Shown: positions 1-11,703 of the stretch, in pieces
How the letters are laid out: each line of letters starts with the position of its first letter
Position numbering within the stretch: position 1 is the stretch's first letter
Assembly: GCA_964036195.1 (NCBI GenBank)
Contig: OZ038457.1
Location: 23,587,147-23,651,146 of the forward strand
Direction of reading: 5' to 3'
DNA length: 64,000 nt
Source of the DNA: Sphaerolaimus hirsutus
Taxonomy: Eukaryota > Nematoda > Chromadorea > Monhysterida > Sphaerolaimidae
Made by a program: the position numbers and the translations under genes
Notes under the pieces: model-generated
Told to the model about the DNA's origin: nothing
What the model saw: only the letters and a program-made list of their open reading frames with translations
The model's database searches: none

Positions 1-135
1 CCTGTGAAGGAAGACTACCTAGGTGTGAGAACCACTAAGGATGGAAAAACGTGTATCCTGTCTAAAAAATGTTTTTTAATACAAATAAAACGTATTTTTC
101 AAAATAACACTACATAGGGTAGGCCCTAGACTTTT

Positions 136-596
136 CAACTGATTTTTATTTTAAAGGGTCATTCACACGGTTTCTGTGCCAACAAAAAAATGAGTCAGAA
201 AGTTCTATAATTCTGGAATTAAGTTCCATATCTGCTAGAAAAGGCGGTGAAGTGTGCTCATTACTTGAGTGTACACACATGCCAATTTACAGATAATTTT
301 AGCCTGTTGTTCACGAATTATAGGCATTTGAAGATGAATTTTAGTTGTCGGTTCGGTTTTCGTTTTGAAACCGAACCGACAACTGAAATTCATCTTCAAA
401 TGCTTATACGTCTTGAACAATAGGTTCAAATTATGTGCAAATTGGCATGTGTGTAAACTTAAGTAGTGAGTATACTTCACTGGCTTTTCCTGCAGATATG
501 GAACTTTATTCCGGAATTATGGAACTTTCTAACTCAATTTTTTTGTCAGCACAGGAAACTGTGAACAACCCTTAAAGAATTTCATTTTTTAAGTTG
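136..596. repeat. Imperfect palindrome (hairpin element)
   Basis: The left arm (about 136-355) and right arm (about 375-596) are inverted copies of each other with scattered mismatches. Matching blocks include the sequence around CATATCTGC / GCAGATATGG and the central CGAACCGACAACT. The outer ends CAACT... / ...AGTTG also pair. No ORF of note lies inside. It looks like a snapback MITE-type element; no target duplication could be fixed. Confidence 0.7.
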
Positions 597-614
597 AAAT
601 CACAGGGTGATAAC

Positions 615-1214
615 TAGGGTGTCAACTTTCCGTTTTCCGTTTTCCGTTTCGGCTTTCCGCAGGCAATTTTTTTTCCGTTTCCGTTTCCGTTTTCCGGCTG
701 CTAAATTTTTTTCTGTTTCTGTTTCCGTTTTTCCGGCTCATTTTCCGTTTTCCGGTTAAATTTGCAGTTTTTCCGCCTTTTTTCCGTTTTCCGGTTCAAT
801 TGTCTGTTTTTCCAACTTTTTCACTTTCCAGCTCAATTTTCTGTTTTTTGTTTCAACCAAACTGGTAAACATGCATGCAGGTGCTCAATTATGTGAATTC
901 TTTCTATTTCTAGCAAGATTTCTGCAAAAAAATTTATTTCTGGATAACTTTCTGCAATTTTTTATCCGTTTCCGGCAAAATTTCAGCAAATTTTTTCCGT
1001 TTCCGGCAAAATTTCAGCAAATTTTTTCCGTTTCCGGCATCATTTCAGCAAATTTTTCCGTTTCCGTTTCCGTTTTCTGGCCTTTCATTTTTCCGTTTTC
1101 TGTTTTACGCCAAGTGCAAATTTTTTTCCGTTTCCATTTCCGTTTTCCGGCAAGTGTTAAAATTTTTCCGTTTCCGTTTCCGTTTTCCGCCTAAAAGTTT
1201 TTGTTGACACCCTA
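615..1214. mobile_element. MITE family R (TTTCCG-word arrays), 8-bp TSD
   Basis: The ends are TAGGGTGTCAA and its inverse TTGACACCCTA. Exact 8-bp target duplications GTGATAAC lie at 607-614 and 1215-1222. Both flanks of the interior are dense arrays of TTTCCG/TTTTCCG/TTTCTG words. The translated reading frame over 871-1194 is only a Phe/Pro-rich readout of the repeat. The 8-bp duplication and terminal sequence suggest a hAT-type non-autonomous element; the superfamily is inferred. Confidence 0.88.
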
Positions 1215-1407
1215 GTGATAACTGATTCCAATTTTTGTATCAAAAATTTCGATAGACATTTTAGGCAAGCATGCAAGTTCACTTATAGATTAACAATGAT
1301 AGTTGTTTTCATTGGTTTTATTATCTTCTTACTGGCAAACCTTTCATTTCTACATAGAAATAGCCACTCTGTTTCAAAGGTGTTTAAGTACCTACCTAAG
1401 TTCGGTA

Positions 1408-1855
1408 CAAGGACGTAGCCAGGGGGGGCGGGGGGCGGCCGCCCCCCCCTTCCCGGGCCGGACCAAAAAATGTGCCAGAATTGGCACTTTCGGAAGACGA
1501 TTTTGTCGACAGTTTGAAAAAATTTTGCGTGCAAGCGCGCATTTTCCCTTCACAGCATATATTTTTGGCTGACCGGTCTCCGCGGCCTCAAAGCCAGTGA
1601 AAATGGACCGAATTCGTGTCCATGTCGTTCTATATGTCTGTAAAATACAGACATATACTGCTATTTTGGCGCCAATGCCAACGCCAGCGGCGCCATGGCG
1701 TGGCGCCTACGAATGGCGCCAGCGCCAGGGCGCCATTCCCCCACTAGTGGTAAAATTTTAGAGGGGGGGGGGGGGGGGGCGCCGCCCCCCCGTTCGTCGG
1801 TCTCCTATACAATCCGCCCCCCCCCCCCCGCTCAAAAATCCTGGCTACGTCCCTG
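1408..1855. mobile_element. MITE family A copy (G/C-run type), 8-bp TSD
   Basis: The left end is CAAGGACGTAGCCAGG followed by a G run. The right end is a C run, then CAAAAATCCTGGCTACGTCCCTG. The flanks GTTCGGTA (1400-1407) and GTTAGGTA (1856-1863) match in 7 of 8 bases. The interior carries a variant of the GCGCGCAAGCGCGC core (1527-1540) and GGCGCC-rich words around 1670-1735. It is the most diverged copy of the family seen also at 4451, 19015 and 20201. Confidence 0.82.
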
Positions 1856-2804
1856 GTTAGGTATTTTGCTATTTTTTGTGCAAGCATGCAATTTCACATA
1901 CACGTTACCATTAGTGGTTGTTTTAATTGCTTTTGAGGTATTTTCAGTTCCATGCGCGCAAAATGAATGAGTACCAAAAAAAATTTGCCAGCGATTTTTT
2001 AATGGGATTTTATAAAAAAATCGCTTGCCAATCCTAGGCTTAATATAGAGCCTTTGAAATGATGATACAGTCTTTGAGAAGACACTTTTATCAAAAACGT
2101 TGTTTATTCATGCCCAGGACATTGAAAAAACAACGTTATTTCATCGCTTATCGGGACCAGTATAAAATTTCGGGACCGGTACCACGAGCCACGACCAACG
2201 ATGGGTAAGTTCTCCAAAAAAAAACACTTTCTGTGTTTTGAGTTTTTCAAAAATGAATACCTGTGTTTTGAGTTTTTTTCTCAAAAAAAACTTGAGTAAC
2301 TCTGTTTTTATTTCTGTGTTTTTTGTAAAAACTCGAGTTTTTTGAGTTTTTTTCTAAATTTTTTTTGATTTACAGCATTTCGATCTGGAAACAGTGGTTT
2401 TCTTATAAAATATTGGTTTTGCACATGTTTTAACCCCATATAACATTTGAGTATTCATACAAGTGACAAAAAAAGTCCAGAAAAATGTCCACAATGACGA
2501 CATCAACATCACAACACCAGCAACAAAATGCCCAGAAACGACAATTTACACAGTGCTCCAAAATTCTTCAATGGATGTGCACTGTATGGAAGACTACGAA
2601 ATTGATTTGAACTGCAACTACCATATTATCATAGAAAATAGTAGGCATTTATGTACCCAAACAGGTTATAAATGCGTACAAAAAGGATATATTTGAAATA
2701 AACATGTAGATTGCTACACAACCTAGTACAGTCTATGTGTAGCTGCAATGCAAATTAGCAGTAATAAATACATCATGTACATTGGATACATGATGTACAT
2801 CATC

Positions 2805-2888
2805 CCGAAGGGGGGGTATTTTCAGGAGGGGCTTATTATTTCACCAGTCCATTTTGAGGGGGGTTAATTCGAGGTAATAAGGTATACT
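2805..2888. repeat. Fragment of TACCGTATTT/GGGGGTATT-type MITE
   Basis: G-rich GGGGGGGTATTTTCAGG followed by a TTATTATTTCACCAG stretch and GAGGTAATAAGGTATAC. It resembles the ends of the better-preserved elements at 17599-17863 and 44626-44887. No complete inverted copy is present. Confidence 0.4.
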
Positions 2889-3027
2889 TAAATGTCGAAG
2901 CTTAAGTTGTCAAATCAACGATAAGATGTGCATGCCATCTTGAATTTCTTTTTTGTACCATTACAAAATATGAATACATTATGTACATATTTATATAGGT
3001 ACTATACATGCTTATCTTGGCGAGAAC

Positions 3028-3442
3028 TCGGCCGTAAAGTAAACCCGGCCGTAAAGTAAATCCGGCCGTAAGGCATAGTTGTACAAACGTATTTACGTTT
3101 ACTCAATAAATACGTATACTCGAGTGCTGCGTAAATACGTTTACGTTTCCTCCCGAAAAAATACCGGTACTCACTTACTCGCGGACTTTGAAAAAACGCG
3201 GGTACAGAAAACGTGATTGAGAACATTTTTTGAGTGCATAAAAAGCAAAAAATCACTCACACAAAGATAAACGGCTGAAAAAATAGCGTAAATAACATTG
3301 GAAATTATAGAATTCGCGATGGGTAGGGATAGCGACGACTCTCGCTTTCACCTAGGTATACTCATTTTTACGTTTTCCTAGGTACAAAACTAAAGTAGCA
3401 CCCTCTACTTTACGGCCGGGTTTACTTTACGGCCGGACCATC
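3028..3442. mobile_element. MITE family N (CCGGCCGTAAAGTAAA words)
   Basis: The word CCGGCCGTAAAGTAAA is repeated at 3030-3070 and its inverse at 3405-3437, so the ends pair as a hairpin. Between them lies a second inserted unit rich in TTTACGTTTACTC (about 3075-3385). That unit is related to the family M element at 33660. No target duplication was resolved. Confidence 0.55.
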
Positions 3443-4450
3443 CCCGCTTATCTTATCTTGTTTAGTTAAACTGAATTAATGTGCATTCAACCGCTTCGCT
3501 GAAAAAAAACACAAAAACTCAAAAAACTTTTCTGTGTTTCCGTGTTTCTGTGTTTCTGTGTTCTCCAAAAAAAACTCATTTGAGTTTTGAGTTTTTCAAA
3601 ATTTATGAGTTTCCGTGTTTCTGTGTAAAACAAAAACACAATTTCAAAAACACACTGTTCAATTTCTGTGTTTTTTCCATCGTTGGCCACGACTGGAGCA
3701 TCGTACCGGGACTGGACACGGGTGTCGGGACCGTTACCGCCTCACTCCCGGCATTTTGCCGAATAGTCTACCAGGACCATGGCCCCGTTTGAACCCGAAT
3801 TACACCTTGCAAAATGGTACCGAAAGTTTCATTTTCCCACGTTTTTCAGGTCCCACTCCGGGAACGGGGGGGGGGGCATATGGGATTTTCTGGGTAGCAT
3901 TTGGGGGGGGGGGTCCGCCAAAGTTCGCATGGCTATAACTCTGCAACCACTTGGCGAAATTTGACGAAAATTTAACATAATGAGGTTTCAGGTCGGGGCG
4001 GTATTGAAAATCGAAATCAACTTTCTACAACTCCCCTAGCCCGAGATAGTGTGGGTCTGAAAAAAGGCACATTTTTCGATTTTTTCGCTGTCGCCCCAAA
4101 CACGCAAACTTTGAATGTTAATAACTCCGTTATTTTACAGCTGATTTTGTTCATTTAACTTCTAAAATGAAGAAAAATCTTTGGAGATTCCATTTTTGAG
4201 GTCATTTTGGTGATGTACAATTGCGGTCATATCGATTTGACCCAATTTCTGAATGGCAAATTTTGAGCAATTTTTTATTTGAACATGCTATCATATACTT
4301 TGGACGACGCGAACTCAAATAAAACAAAAATGAGTTCAATATCTCTTTCCAATCAAAAGTTATAGCGCATCAAACTTTCCCTCCCATCCATATAAATACC
4401 TAACTGCATGAAGAACAAAGCATGCAATTTCAAAACTCCATATCTTGACC

Positions 4451-4867
4451 CAGGGCCGTATCCAGGCGGGGGGGGGGCTGCAGCCCCCCCCCCTCCTGGG
4501 GCGAGACCAGAAAGTGACCGGAAAATTCAACTTTTTCAACATCAGCATAAAAACTTTTGCGCGCAAGCGCGCATTCTTCACCAGAAATACGGTATTCTCA
4601 TTCAATTTGCTCCATGTGGCCGCAAATCGTTATAAGTACACTCAATGTTGTGTTTATGCTGTTTTGTATGTATATTTACATACATATACAGCATTCCATG
4701 GCGCTGATGACAACGCCAATGGCGCCATAGCGTGGCGCCTACTAATGGCGCCATTCCGCCACTATGTAGCTAAAATTTTAGGGGGGGGGGGGGCTGAGCC
4801 CCCCCCCCTTCGCCGGCCTCCGTAAACAAGCAGCCCCCCCCGCTCACAAATCCTGGATATGTCCCTG
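4451..4867. mobile_element. MITE family A, complete, 8-bp TSD
   Basis: Left end CAGGGCCGTATCCAGG, right end CCTGGATATGTCCCTG. Exact 8-bp duplications TCTTGACC sit on both sides (4443-4450 and 4868-4875). Inside the ends are G and C runs, the palindromic core GCGCGCAAGCGCGC (4559-4572) and a GGCGCC-rich segment (4700-4755). It is inserted in palindrome G, so it is younger. Confidence 0.92.
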
Positions 4868-5545
4868 TCTTGACCATTTCTCAGCCGATTTTCACCAACA
4901 AACACTTAAAATGATCAGAATGACATGGAGATATCATTTTTATTCCCAGATTATCTGTGTATTGTATAAGATCTCCCGTACAAGAAAACAATGATAGCTC
5001 TTGAATGAAATGATCATAATGAAAATTTATACAAATAAACTGATAACAAAAACGATATCCCCATGTTATTCTGATCATTTTAAGTGTTCGTTGGTGAAAA
5101 TTGGCTGAGAAATGGTCGAGATATGGAGTTTTGAAGTTGCATGCTTTGTTCTTCATGCAGTTATTTATGTGGATGGATGGGAGGGAAAGTTTGATGCGCT
5201 ATAACTTTTGATTGGAAAGAGATATTGAACTCATTTTTGTTTTATATGAGTTCTCATTGTCTAAAGCATATGATAGCATGTTCAAATAAAAAAATTGCTC
5301 AAAATTTGGCATTCAGAAATTGGGTCAAATCGATATGACCGCAATTGTACATCACCAAAATGGCCTCAAAAATGGAATCTCCAAAGATTTTTCTTCATTT
5401 TAGAAGTTAAATGAACAAAATCGGTTGTGAAATAACGGAGTTATTGACATTCAAAGTTCGCGTGTTTGGGGCGACAGCGAAAAAACCCGAAAAATGTGCT
5501 TTTTTTCAGACCCACCCTATCTCGGGTCAGGGGGGTCGTAGAAAC

Positions 5546-6297
5546 CAGAGTTGCGAAAGCGTATTTACGCTTACCCGAAATACCCGGGTAAATGGGTATT
5601 TATACTTACGCTTACGCTTACGCTTACGTTTTCGTAAAATACCCGTACGCTTTATTACGCTTTCCGGCGGAAATACCCGGGTACTGAAAGCGTAAAAAAA
5701 TGTCATACAACCCAGTTTTATGCTTTTGAAAAAGGAAGAAACAGAAAGTGATTTAGAACGCGTACCAAAAAGAATAAGTGTGTGTGTGCAGTAATGTGCC
5801 TACACACACTAGTTTTCACCATGACTTCGTGTGAAAACTGAAAAAAATTTAAATACAAATTAATGAACACGGTTGAATGATTTAATTTAAATTAAATTTG
5901 AATTTAAATTAATACTAGTTAAAATTTGAAAACTTGATAGCTAAACACATATGGCATACAATAAGAGTGGGCTGGATGTCGCCATGTCGCCATTTCAGTT
6001 TTCACACATGTCACGGTGAAAACTTGTGTGTGTAGGGCAAATGGAGTGAAAATAGCGGTACATGTACAAATTGTGTAATATGGTAATCCGGTAATCCGGA
6101 AATTGGAAGAACGGTAATCCGAGAATCCGATGTTCAACAGCAAGAGCACTTTGTAAAAAATTTACGCTTACGCTTTTTTACGCTTTCCTAGGTATTTTAA
6201 AAATACCTTACACTTTTAGTATCCATACCATAATTTGGTAAGTGTATTTACGCTTACGCTTACGCTTTCCAAAAATACCGGTATTTTAACAACTCTG
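5546..6297. mobile_element. MITE family M (TTTACGCTTACG words), 8-bp TSD
   Basis: Left end CAGAGTTGCGAAAGCG, right end TTTTAACAACTCTG. The exact duplications GTAGAAAC are at 5538-5545 and 6298-6305. Word arrays of TTTACGCTTACG lie at 5560-5690 and 6160-6280. A shorter element (about 5795-6040) is nested inside. Confidence 0.9.
5795..6040. mobile_element. Short MITE family W (ACACACACTAGTT ends)
   Basis: Left end GCCTACACACACTAGTTTTC and right end inverse GAAAACTTGTGTGTGTAGGGC. The subterminal word is TTTCACCGTGACTTC. It is nested inside the family M element. The AT-rich middle holds a short ATTTAAATT repeat. It is the same subtype as the element at 43346. Confidence 0.72.
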
Positions 6298-6389
6298 GTA
6301 GAAACTTCGATTTTCAATACCGCCCCGACCTGAAACCTCATTATGTTAAATTTTCATCAAATTTCGCCGAGTGGTTGCAGAGTTATAGC

Positions 6390-6589
6390 NNNNNNNNNNN
6401 NNNNNNNNNNNNNNNNNNNNNNNNNNNNNNNNNNNNNNNNNNNNNNNNNNNNNNNNNNNNNNNNNNNNNNNNNNNNNNNNNNNNNNNNNNNNNNNNNNNN
6501 NNNNNNNNNNNNNNNNNNNNNNNNNNNNNNNNNNNNNNNNNNNNNNNNNNNNNNNNNNNNNNNNNNNNNNNNNNNNNNNNNNNNNNNNN
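6390..6589. other. Assembly gap (200 N)
   Basis: Exactly 200 unresolved bases, a conventional fixed-size scaffold gap. It falls in the right arm of palindrome G, which probably broke the assembly. ORFs that read through it are meaningless. Confidence 0.99.
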
Positions 6590-6829
6590 AAACTGCATGT
6601 GCAGAACAGCTCTGCAAAATCATGATGTCCGAGAAAGACAATTTTAAACAAAACAAATAACATCAAAAATAACATGATAGATTTTTGTTTTTACATTGCG
6701 TCAAAAATTTCTAGGTCACTTTTCTAAATTCGATATTGTACTCAATACGGTATACTTTTGCAATTTTAATTACATACCTGGCTCAGATTATCTGTATCAG
6801 CCAATTTATCGGGTTTGTCATTTGACTTT

Positions 6830-7600
6830 TGCTGATTTTCTTTGCAATTCACTTCTCACTTCTCTTTTTACATGCCATTTGACTTGACTTTAGACTTGAC
6901 ATTGATAACTTGACATTTGACTTGATATTTAATCACTAGACATTTCACTTGACATTTGACTTGACATTTACCACTTGAAATTTGACTTGACATATGACTT
7001 GATATTTGACTTGACATTTATGAGTTGACATTACACTTGACATTTCACTTGAAGTTTGTCACTTGACATTTGACATTTGACTTGACATTTGACATGACAT
7101 TTCACTTAAAATTTATCACTTTACATTTGACTTGACATTTGACATGACATTTATCACTTGACATTAAACTTGACATTTCAATTGAAATTTATCAGTTGAC
7201 ATTTGACTTGACAGTTATCACTTGAAATTTGACTTGATATTTTATCACTTGATATTTATCAATTGACATTTATCAATTGACATTTGTCTTGACATTTATC
7301 ACTTGACATTGAACTTGACATTTCACTTGACATTTATCACTTGACATCTATAATTTGACATTTTTCACTTGACATTTCACTTGAAATCTACCACTTAACA
7401 TTTATTACTTGACATTTGACTTGATATTTTATCACTTAATATTTTATCACTTGACATCTATCATTTGACATTTATCACTTGACATTTTGCCTGACATTTA
7501 TTGCTTGACATTTATCACTTGACATTTGACTTGACATTTAAAACTTGACATTTGACTTGACATTAACCACTAGACATTTATGACCTGATAGTAATCACCA
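6830..7600. repeat. Degenerate tandem array of CATTTGACTTGACATTTATCA
   Basis: About 770 bp made almost wholly of short units of the type TTGACATTTGAC and TTGACATTTATCAC in one orientation. Spacing is irregular (12-26 bp). Related words in inverted arrays occur at 8640-9025, 28428-28610, 36165-36465, 40533-40735 and 46190-46330, so this is likely an expanded subterminal array of that family (called Q here). Confidence 0.8.
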
Positions 7601-8227
7601 TGCAAGGTCACATGCTCAGTATCACATCAAGCAGTAGTTCAGGCATGTTTGCGCATATTACACAAAATAAGCAAACTTAAATAACTTTTGTAAATCTGTA
7701 CCAAAATCGCCAAACATTAGCTCATTCGAAAGCTCTAGTCATGGCGCACACCAACAAATTTTTTTATTGCCGCATTTGTATTCAAATTTTAAATTTATCG
7801 AGGTTTAAAAATTTCAAACAGATCCCGTCCCAAAGTGGGCGGAGCCTGTGACAAAAATTCCCGAAAATCAGAAATGGCATCATATGCTCTTTCATATGAG
7901 CCATCAACCATGAAAATCGGTCGTGTTTCAAGGAAGTTATTGCAGTTTGAAGATTGTCGGGAGAACAAGAACAACAACAACACTACTTGAAAAAGAAAAT
8001 CCGTAATAACTTCCTCCGAACTCAACCGTTGTATGTGAAAATTTGCATGGTGGTACTTTTCGACACGGGCTTATTAATGGTGCAGTCGGTTCTGCACTAG
8101 CGCATTGCGTTCCGAAGTTATTGCGACTTTAAATTTGCGATTTCCGCATTTCGGTGTGTCTTCTGACCATATTATGTCGCTTGCGTGGGTCGCTTGCGCC
8201 CTCCCTCAGCAGCGAGGGATGGCGCTG
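7601..8227. other. Unassigned intergenic stretch
   Basis: No repeat end, coding exon or RNA gene could be supported here. A 76-codon minus-strand frame (7795-8025) is open but has no recognisable domain and no splice-compatible partner. Confidence 0.4.
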
Positions 8228-8371
8228 GCGCGTTCACCCGATGTATGTCAAATTGCAGATGAATCGTCCTTGTCGTTAAGAGTTAGATGTTTGAAAAAAA
8301 ATTTGCCATTGTCGGAGCCCGACATATGGCGACAATGGCAAAAATTTTTTAAAACATCTGTAACTCTTGAA

Positions 8372-9383
8372 CAGGGTTGGCAAAATCTCAGAAAAAAATA
8401 AAAATAAAATAAAAATAAAATGGAATATTGAAGAATAAAATAAAATAAAATAAAATGGAGAATTTAAAAATAAAAATAAAAATTGCATAAAAATTCAAAT
8501 TTTTGTAAAATTTTTGTAAAATTGTATAAAAATTCGTATTTTTGTAAAATTGTATAAAAATTCATATTTTTTGTAAAATTTTGTCTCATTGCTCGAGTCT
8601 CTACCTGTTTATTCATGGATCTGGGGGCAGTCCCAAGCATTGTAAAGTGTCAAATGTCATGTCAAATGTCATGCAAAGTGTCAATTGTTATGACATGTAA
8701 AATGTAAAGTATCAATTGTCAAGCAAATTGTGTTCAAATCTCATGTTTTATTTCAAAATCTTTTGTTTTGTATCCAAATTTTGTTGTTGTTGACTCCAAA
8801 ATATTATGTGAACATTTGGATACAAAAACATAATATTTGGATATAAAACATACTATGGATACAAAAACACAAGATTTGGATACACAATTTACACTTTGCA
8901 TGACATTTGTCATGACAATTGCCACTTTGCTTGAAATTTTACATGACACTTGACATTTTGCACGACAATTGATACTTTACTTTACATTTGTCATGACAAT
9001 TGACACTTTGCATGACATTTTACAAATGTGCCCAGCACACTCCAGTAGTCCTTCTACTGAAAATGCAAACCATTCTTATCAATAATTGTAACTTTACACT
9101 TGCAGCTAGCTAACAATACATATTGCATGCAACTTTTGAAAAGTAAGGGAAAAATTTTGTCACAGGTTTTTCATGTAAGGTCTAATTATAACATTTTTCT
9201 GGCCTTGCATGCATGTTTCTGATTTTTTGTAAAAATTTTGTAAAATTTTTGTAAAATGAGTCATTTTATTTTATTAATGACTTTTGGGAATAAAATAAAA
9301 TAAAATGAAACAAGAATAAAATTAAAATAAAATAAAATTTTTATACAATTTTACTAAAATGAATTTTTATAAAACCAACCCTG
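8372..9383. mobile_element. MITE family P (AAAATAAAAT words), 8-bp TSD
   Basis: Left end CAGGGTTGGCAAAATCTCAG and right end TTTTATAAAACCAACCCTG. Exact duplications CTCTTGAA are at 8364-8371 and 9384-9391. Word arrays AAAATAAAAT and TTTTGTAAAATT flank both sides. A second array element with GTCATGCAAAGTGTCA words (about 8640-9025) is nested in the middle. Confidence 0.9.
8640..9025. mobile_element. MITE family Q (TGTCATGCAAAGTGTCAA words)
   Basis: Ends ATTGTAAAGTGTCAAATGTC and inverse GACATTTTACAAATG. Inverted arrays of CATGACATTTGACACTTTG-type words lie on each side of a short unique middle (8740-8880). It is nested in the family P element. The target duplication is not clear. Confidence 0.6.
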
Positions 9384-9432
9384 CTCTTGAATGACAAGCA
9401 CGATTCATCTGCAATTTGACATGCATATACGC

Positions 9433-9931
9433 CTAGGCGGTATGTATAAATACTTGGCCATTTTCTAAAACCTATATGTCGCTGGGAGAACTGCACACAA
9501 AGTATGCCACACGTAAAGTATGCCCAATGCAAAAGATAGGAGGCCCCAATGCAAAAGATAGGAGGCACTATCACACGCCTCACTTTTTGCCCGATTCCTG
9601 GGTGTTTTTGCACACAATGCAGTCACTATTTATTAGCACAAGTCCTTTACAGACAGGAACTTCATTGTGCGTGTGTCTCATTCATGTGTTTTTTTACACA
9701 GTATGAAGTCACTTTTTATTTACACAGAAATGTAACAATCGACAAAAATCGAAATTTCCAATGACTTTACCAGTTCAATTCGTCATCAATTTGCAGGAAA
9801 TCGTTATGTCAAAGAGCAAAACAGCGTGGAAATATGGATAGCCGGCCGGGTCGACATCTCGCTCTGGTTTGTTTTTCAGGGTATTTTGCTTGTTTTGATT
9901 TGTGGCGTACCGTTCGCCGTCCCACCCGCAG
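9433..9931. other. Unassigned stretch upstream of isolated exon
   Basis: It contains an adjacent direct repeat of about 20 bp (CAATGCAAAAGATAGGAGGC type, 9526-9566) and otherwise no supported feature. The last 90 bases before 9932 could be intron sequence ending at an acceptor (CCCACCCGCAG). Confidence 0.4.
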
Positions 9932-10052
9932 GCCGAGCAACGAAGTGCGCGACGTGACGCTGCACGAGCGCTTTGACGAGTTCGTGTCCGACCTGGACGG
10001 CGCCATCCCCACCGCCAAGGAGGTCATGCGCGCCTGTGTGTTTTGTGCGCAG
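9932..10052 (+). CDS. Isolated putative exon, protein unidentified
   Basis: A GC-rich open stretch follows a good acceptor (CCCACCCGCAG). It reads PSNEVRDVTLHERFDEF then VSDLDGAIPTAKEVMRAC in the frame that begins one base in. Candidate donors are at about 10036, 10038 and 10053, so the right end is uncertain. Base composition rises sharply against the AT-rich surroundings, as in the exons of the three assembled genes. The peptide is acidic and looks helical. I do not recognise the family and found no partner exon within several kb on either side. It may be one exon of a gene whose others lie outside the window, or a relic. Confidence 0.4.
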
Positions 10053-10124
10053 GTTTGTGGTGCTTGGTTTGGGTGGGAAATGGTGGGGAGTACTCGAAGA
10101 ACCTGTGAAATGTTGGGTGTAGGG

Positions 10125-11695
10125 TAGGGTTGGGGAACCGAACCGAACCGAACCGAGAACCGAGCACTATTTTGGAACCGAGAACCGGAACCGAGCTTGA
10201 GAACCGAGCCGGAACCGAGCTTGAGAACCGAGCCGGAACCGAGAACCGGCACTTATACCCGGTACCGAAGTAAATACCCGAAAGAACCGAAATTTTCTAG
10301 GAATCTTAAAGTTTTTAAACAGCGTTTTTTCAACACCTACATCTAAGCCTTTAAACAGCAGCTGAACATCTTGGTGCGTGTTCAGAATTGCAAAATTTAT
10401 CTGTTTGCAAAATGATTGCGCGGGAGCGTGTAATTTGACATATACTCCAGCGACATTACACCTTACAATGAAATCTACCATATCCCACCTGAATAAAAGA
10501 ACAAACATAAAAAAATTTCATCATATTTATCAAATTGCTTTGATAAATATGATGAATTTTTTTTTATGTATGTTCGTTTATTCAGATGGGATATGGTAGA
10601 TTGCGTTGTAAGGTGTAATGTCGCTGCAGTATACACATTATCACTGGTAGTAGTTTTCATTGGTTTTGTGGCAGTTTTAACCGTAGTTGGAAAAAGTTAT
10701 TTATGTTTACGTACTACATAAATACATTTACGTTCCCTCAAGAAAAAAATACCAGTAATCATTTACTTGTGTACTTTTTGAAAGTACGCGAGTACAGAAA
10801 ACGTATGTTTGCTTTTACACTTTTTTACACACCAGTATTATTATAACAACTCCGATTTCTGCATTCTACCATGAAATAATTGAATTGAAATTCAATAATA
10901 ATTGAAGCTGTGATATGCTCCTGTAGTATGAAATATCCAATCAATGTACTTACACATGTAAACTTGGGTATATTGTTTTTCTGTTGTTCAGCCGATTATT
11001 ACCCGATACCCGGTTATTTTATTACCCGGAACCGAAATTTTGATCATTTTAGAACCGAAAGAACCGAGTTTAAGAACCAGGGGTCTCGAATGGGGGGGTT
11101 GGGGGGGGGGGTTACCCCCCCAAACCGCCCAGCTATCTATCTATCCCGGAAACCGCTCAGCTATCTATCTATCCCGGAGGCAAAATTTTGGGCTACTACC
11201 CCCTAAACCCCCCCCCAAATCGCTCAGCTATCTACCTATCTGGAACGATTTTTCAGAAACTATACCCCAATTTTCGCTCAAAATCGCTATTTTTCATACC
11301 TATATATAGATTTCCACCTTCAAAATCACTGGTTCATGCGTCTAACTGCCTATTTTCAGCTATTTTAAGTACTATATGCTCTTGTATACCCATTTTGAGC
11401 TCCTTTACACCTACTTTTAGCGATTTTTCTCCCTTTTCTTCCTTCTATGCCCCGAAAAAGCTTATATATCGAACCACCACAACCCCCCCCCAGAAAATTT
11501 TTCAGCTATCTATCCCTCCGGAGGAGCGATTTGCTATCTATCCAACCACTCGGAGGGTCAAAATTCAAGATACCCCTGTTAAGAACCGAACCGAGAACCG
11601 GAACCGACAATTTTCAGGAACCGAGAACCGATACCAGAACCGAAATCTTTTGGAACCGAGAACCGGAACCGAAAATTTTGAAATTCCCAACCCTA
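10125..11695. mobile_element. MITE family E (GAACCGAGAACCGG words), 8-bp TSD
   Basis: Left end TAGGGTTGGGGAACCGAACC and right end GAAATTCCCAACCCTA. Exact duplications GTGTAGGG are at 10117-10124 and 11696-11703. GAACCG word arrays lie at 10135-10290 and 11580-11690. The middle holds a ~200-bp palindrome (10433-10640), a TTTACG-word fragment (10680-10855) and a nested family J element. Confidence 0.9.
11078..11578. mobile_element. MITE family J (GATAGATAGCTG words), 8-bp TSD
   Basis: Left end CAGGGGTCTCG and right end GATACCCCTG. Exact duplications TTAAGAAC are at 11070-11077 and 11579-11586. Words of the form AGCTATCTATCTATCCCGGA lie near both ends, next to C or G runs. It is nested in the family E element, so it is younger. 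Confidence 0.9.
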
Positions 11696-11703
11696 GTGTA
11701 GGG

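Larger units (their letters stand above)
2150..3720. repeat. Composite element with TTTCTGTGTTTTGAG words
   Basis: Arrays of words like TTTCTGTGTTTTGAG lie at about 2225-2360 and, inverted and reshaped, at about 3490-3680. Flanking sequence CACGACCAACGATGG (about 2191-2206) has its inverse CCATCGTTGGCCACGACTGG near 3678. This suggests one element of about 1.5 kb whose middle carries other insertions (about 2805 and 3028). The exact ends are not fixed. Confidence 0.5.
3925..6389. mobile_element. Long palindromic element G, interrupted twice
   Basis: Sequence at 3930-4440 is repeated in inverse at about 5090-5537 plus 6306-6389. Examples are GGTCGGGGCGGTATTG on the left and CAATACCGCCCCGACC on the right. 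The palindrome is interrupted by a family A MITE (4451-4867) near the loop and by a family M MITE (5546-6297) in the right arm. The right arm runs into the assembly gap at 6390, so the outer right end is missing. A diverged relative of one arm lies at about 12965-13600. Confidence 0.75.
8228..9432. repeat. Short palindromic element U split by MITE P
   Basis: Left part 8228-8371 (TGTATGTCAAATTGCAGATG ...) pairs with the right part 9384-9432 (... CATCTGCAATTTGACATGCA). There is also a small hairpin around GCCATTGTCGGAGCCCGACA. The family P element sits inside it, with duplication of CTCTTGAA. Confidence 0.65.

Noticed and set aside
871-1194. 107-codon Phe/Pro-rich ORF
   Set aside because: It is a direct translation of the TTTCCG word array of a MITE.
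2463-2696. 77-codon ORF beginning MTKKVQKNVHNDDI
   Set aside because: AT-rich, no recognisable domain, no splice partners and surrounded by repeats; taken as chance.
6343-6675. ORFs spanning 6390-6589
   Set aside because: Most residues come from Ns in an assembly gap. The same applies to ORFs across 48360-48559.
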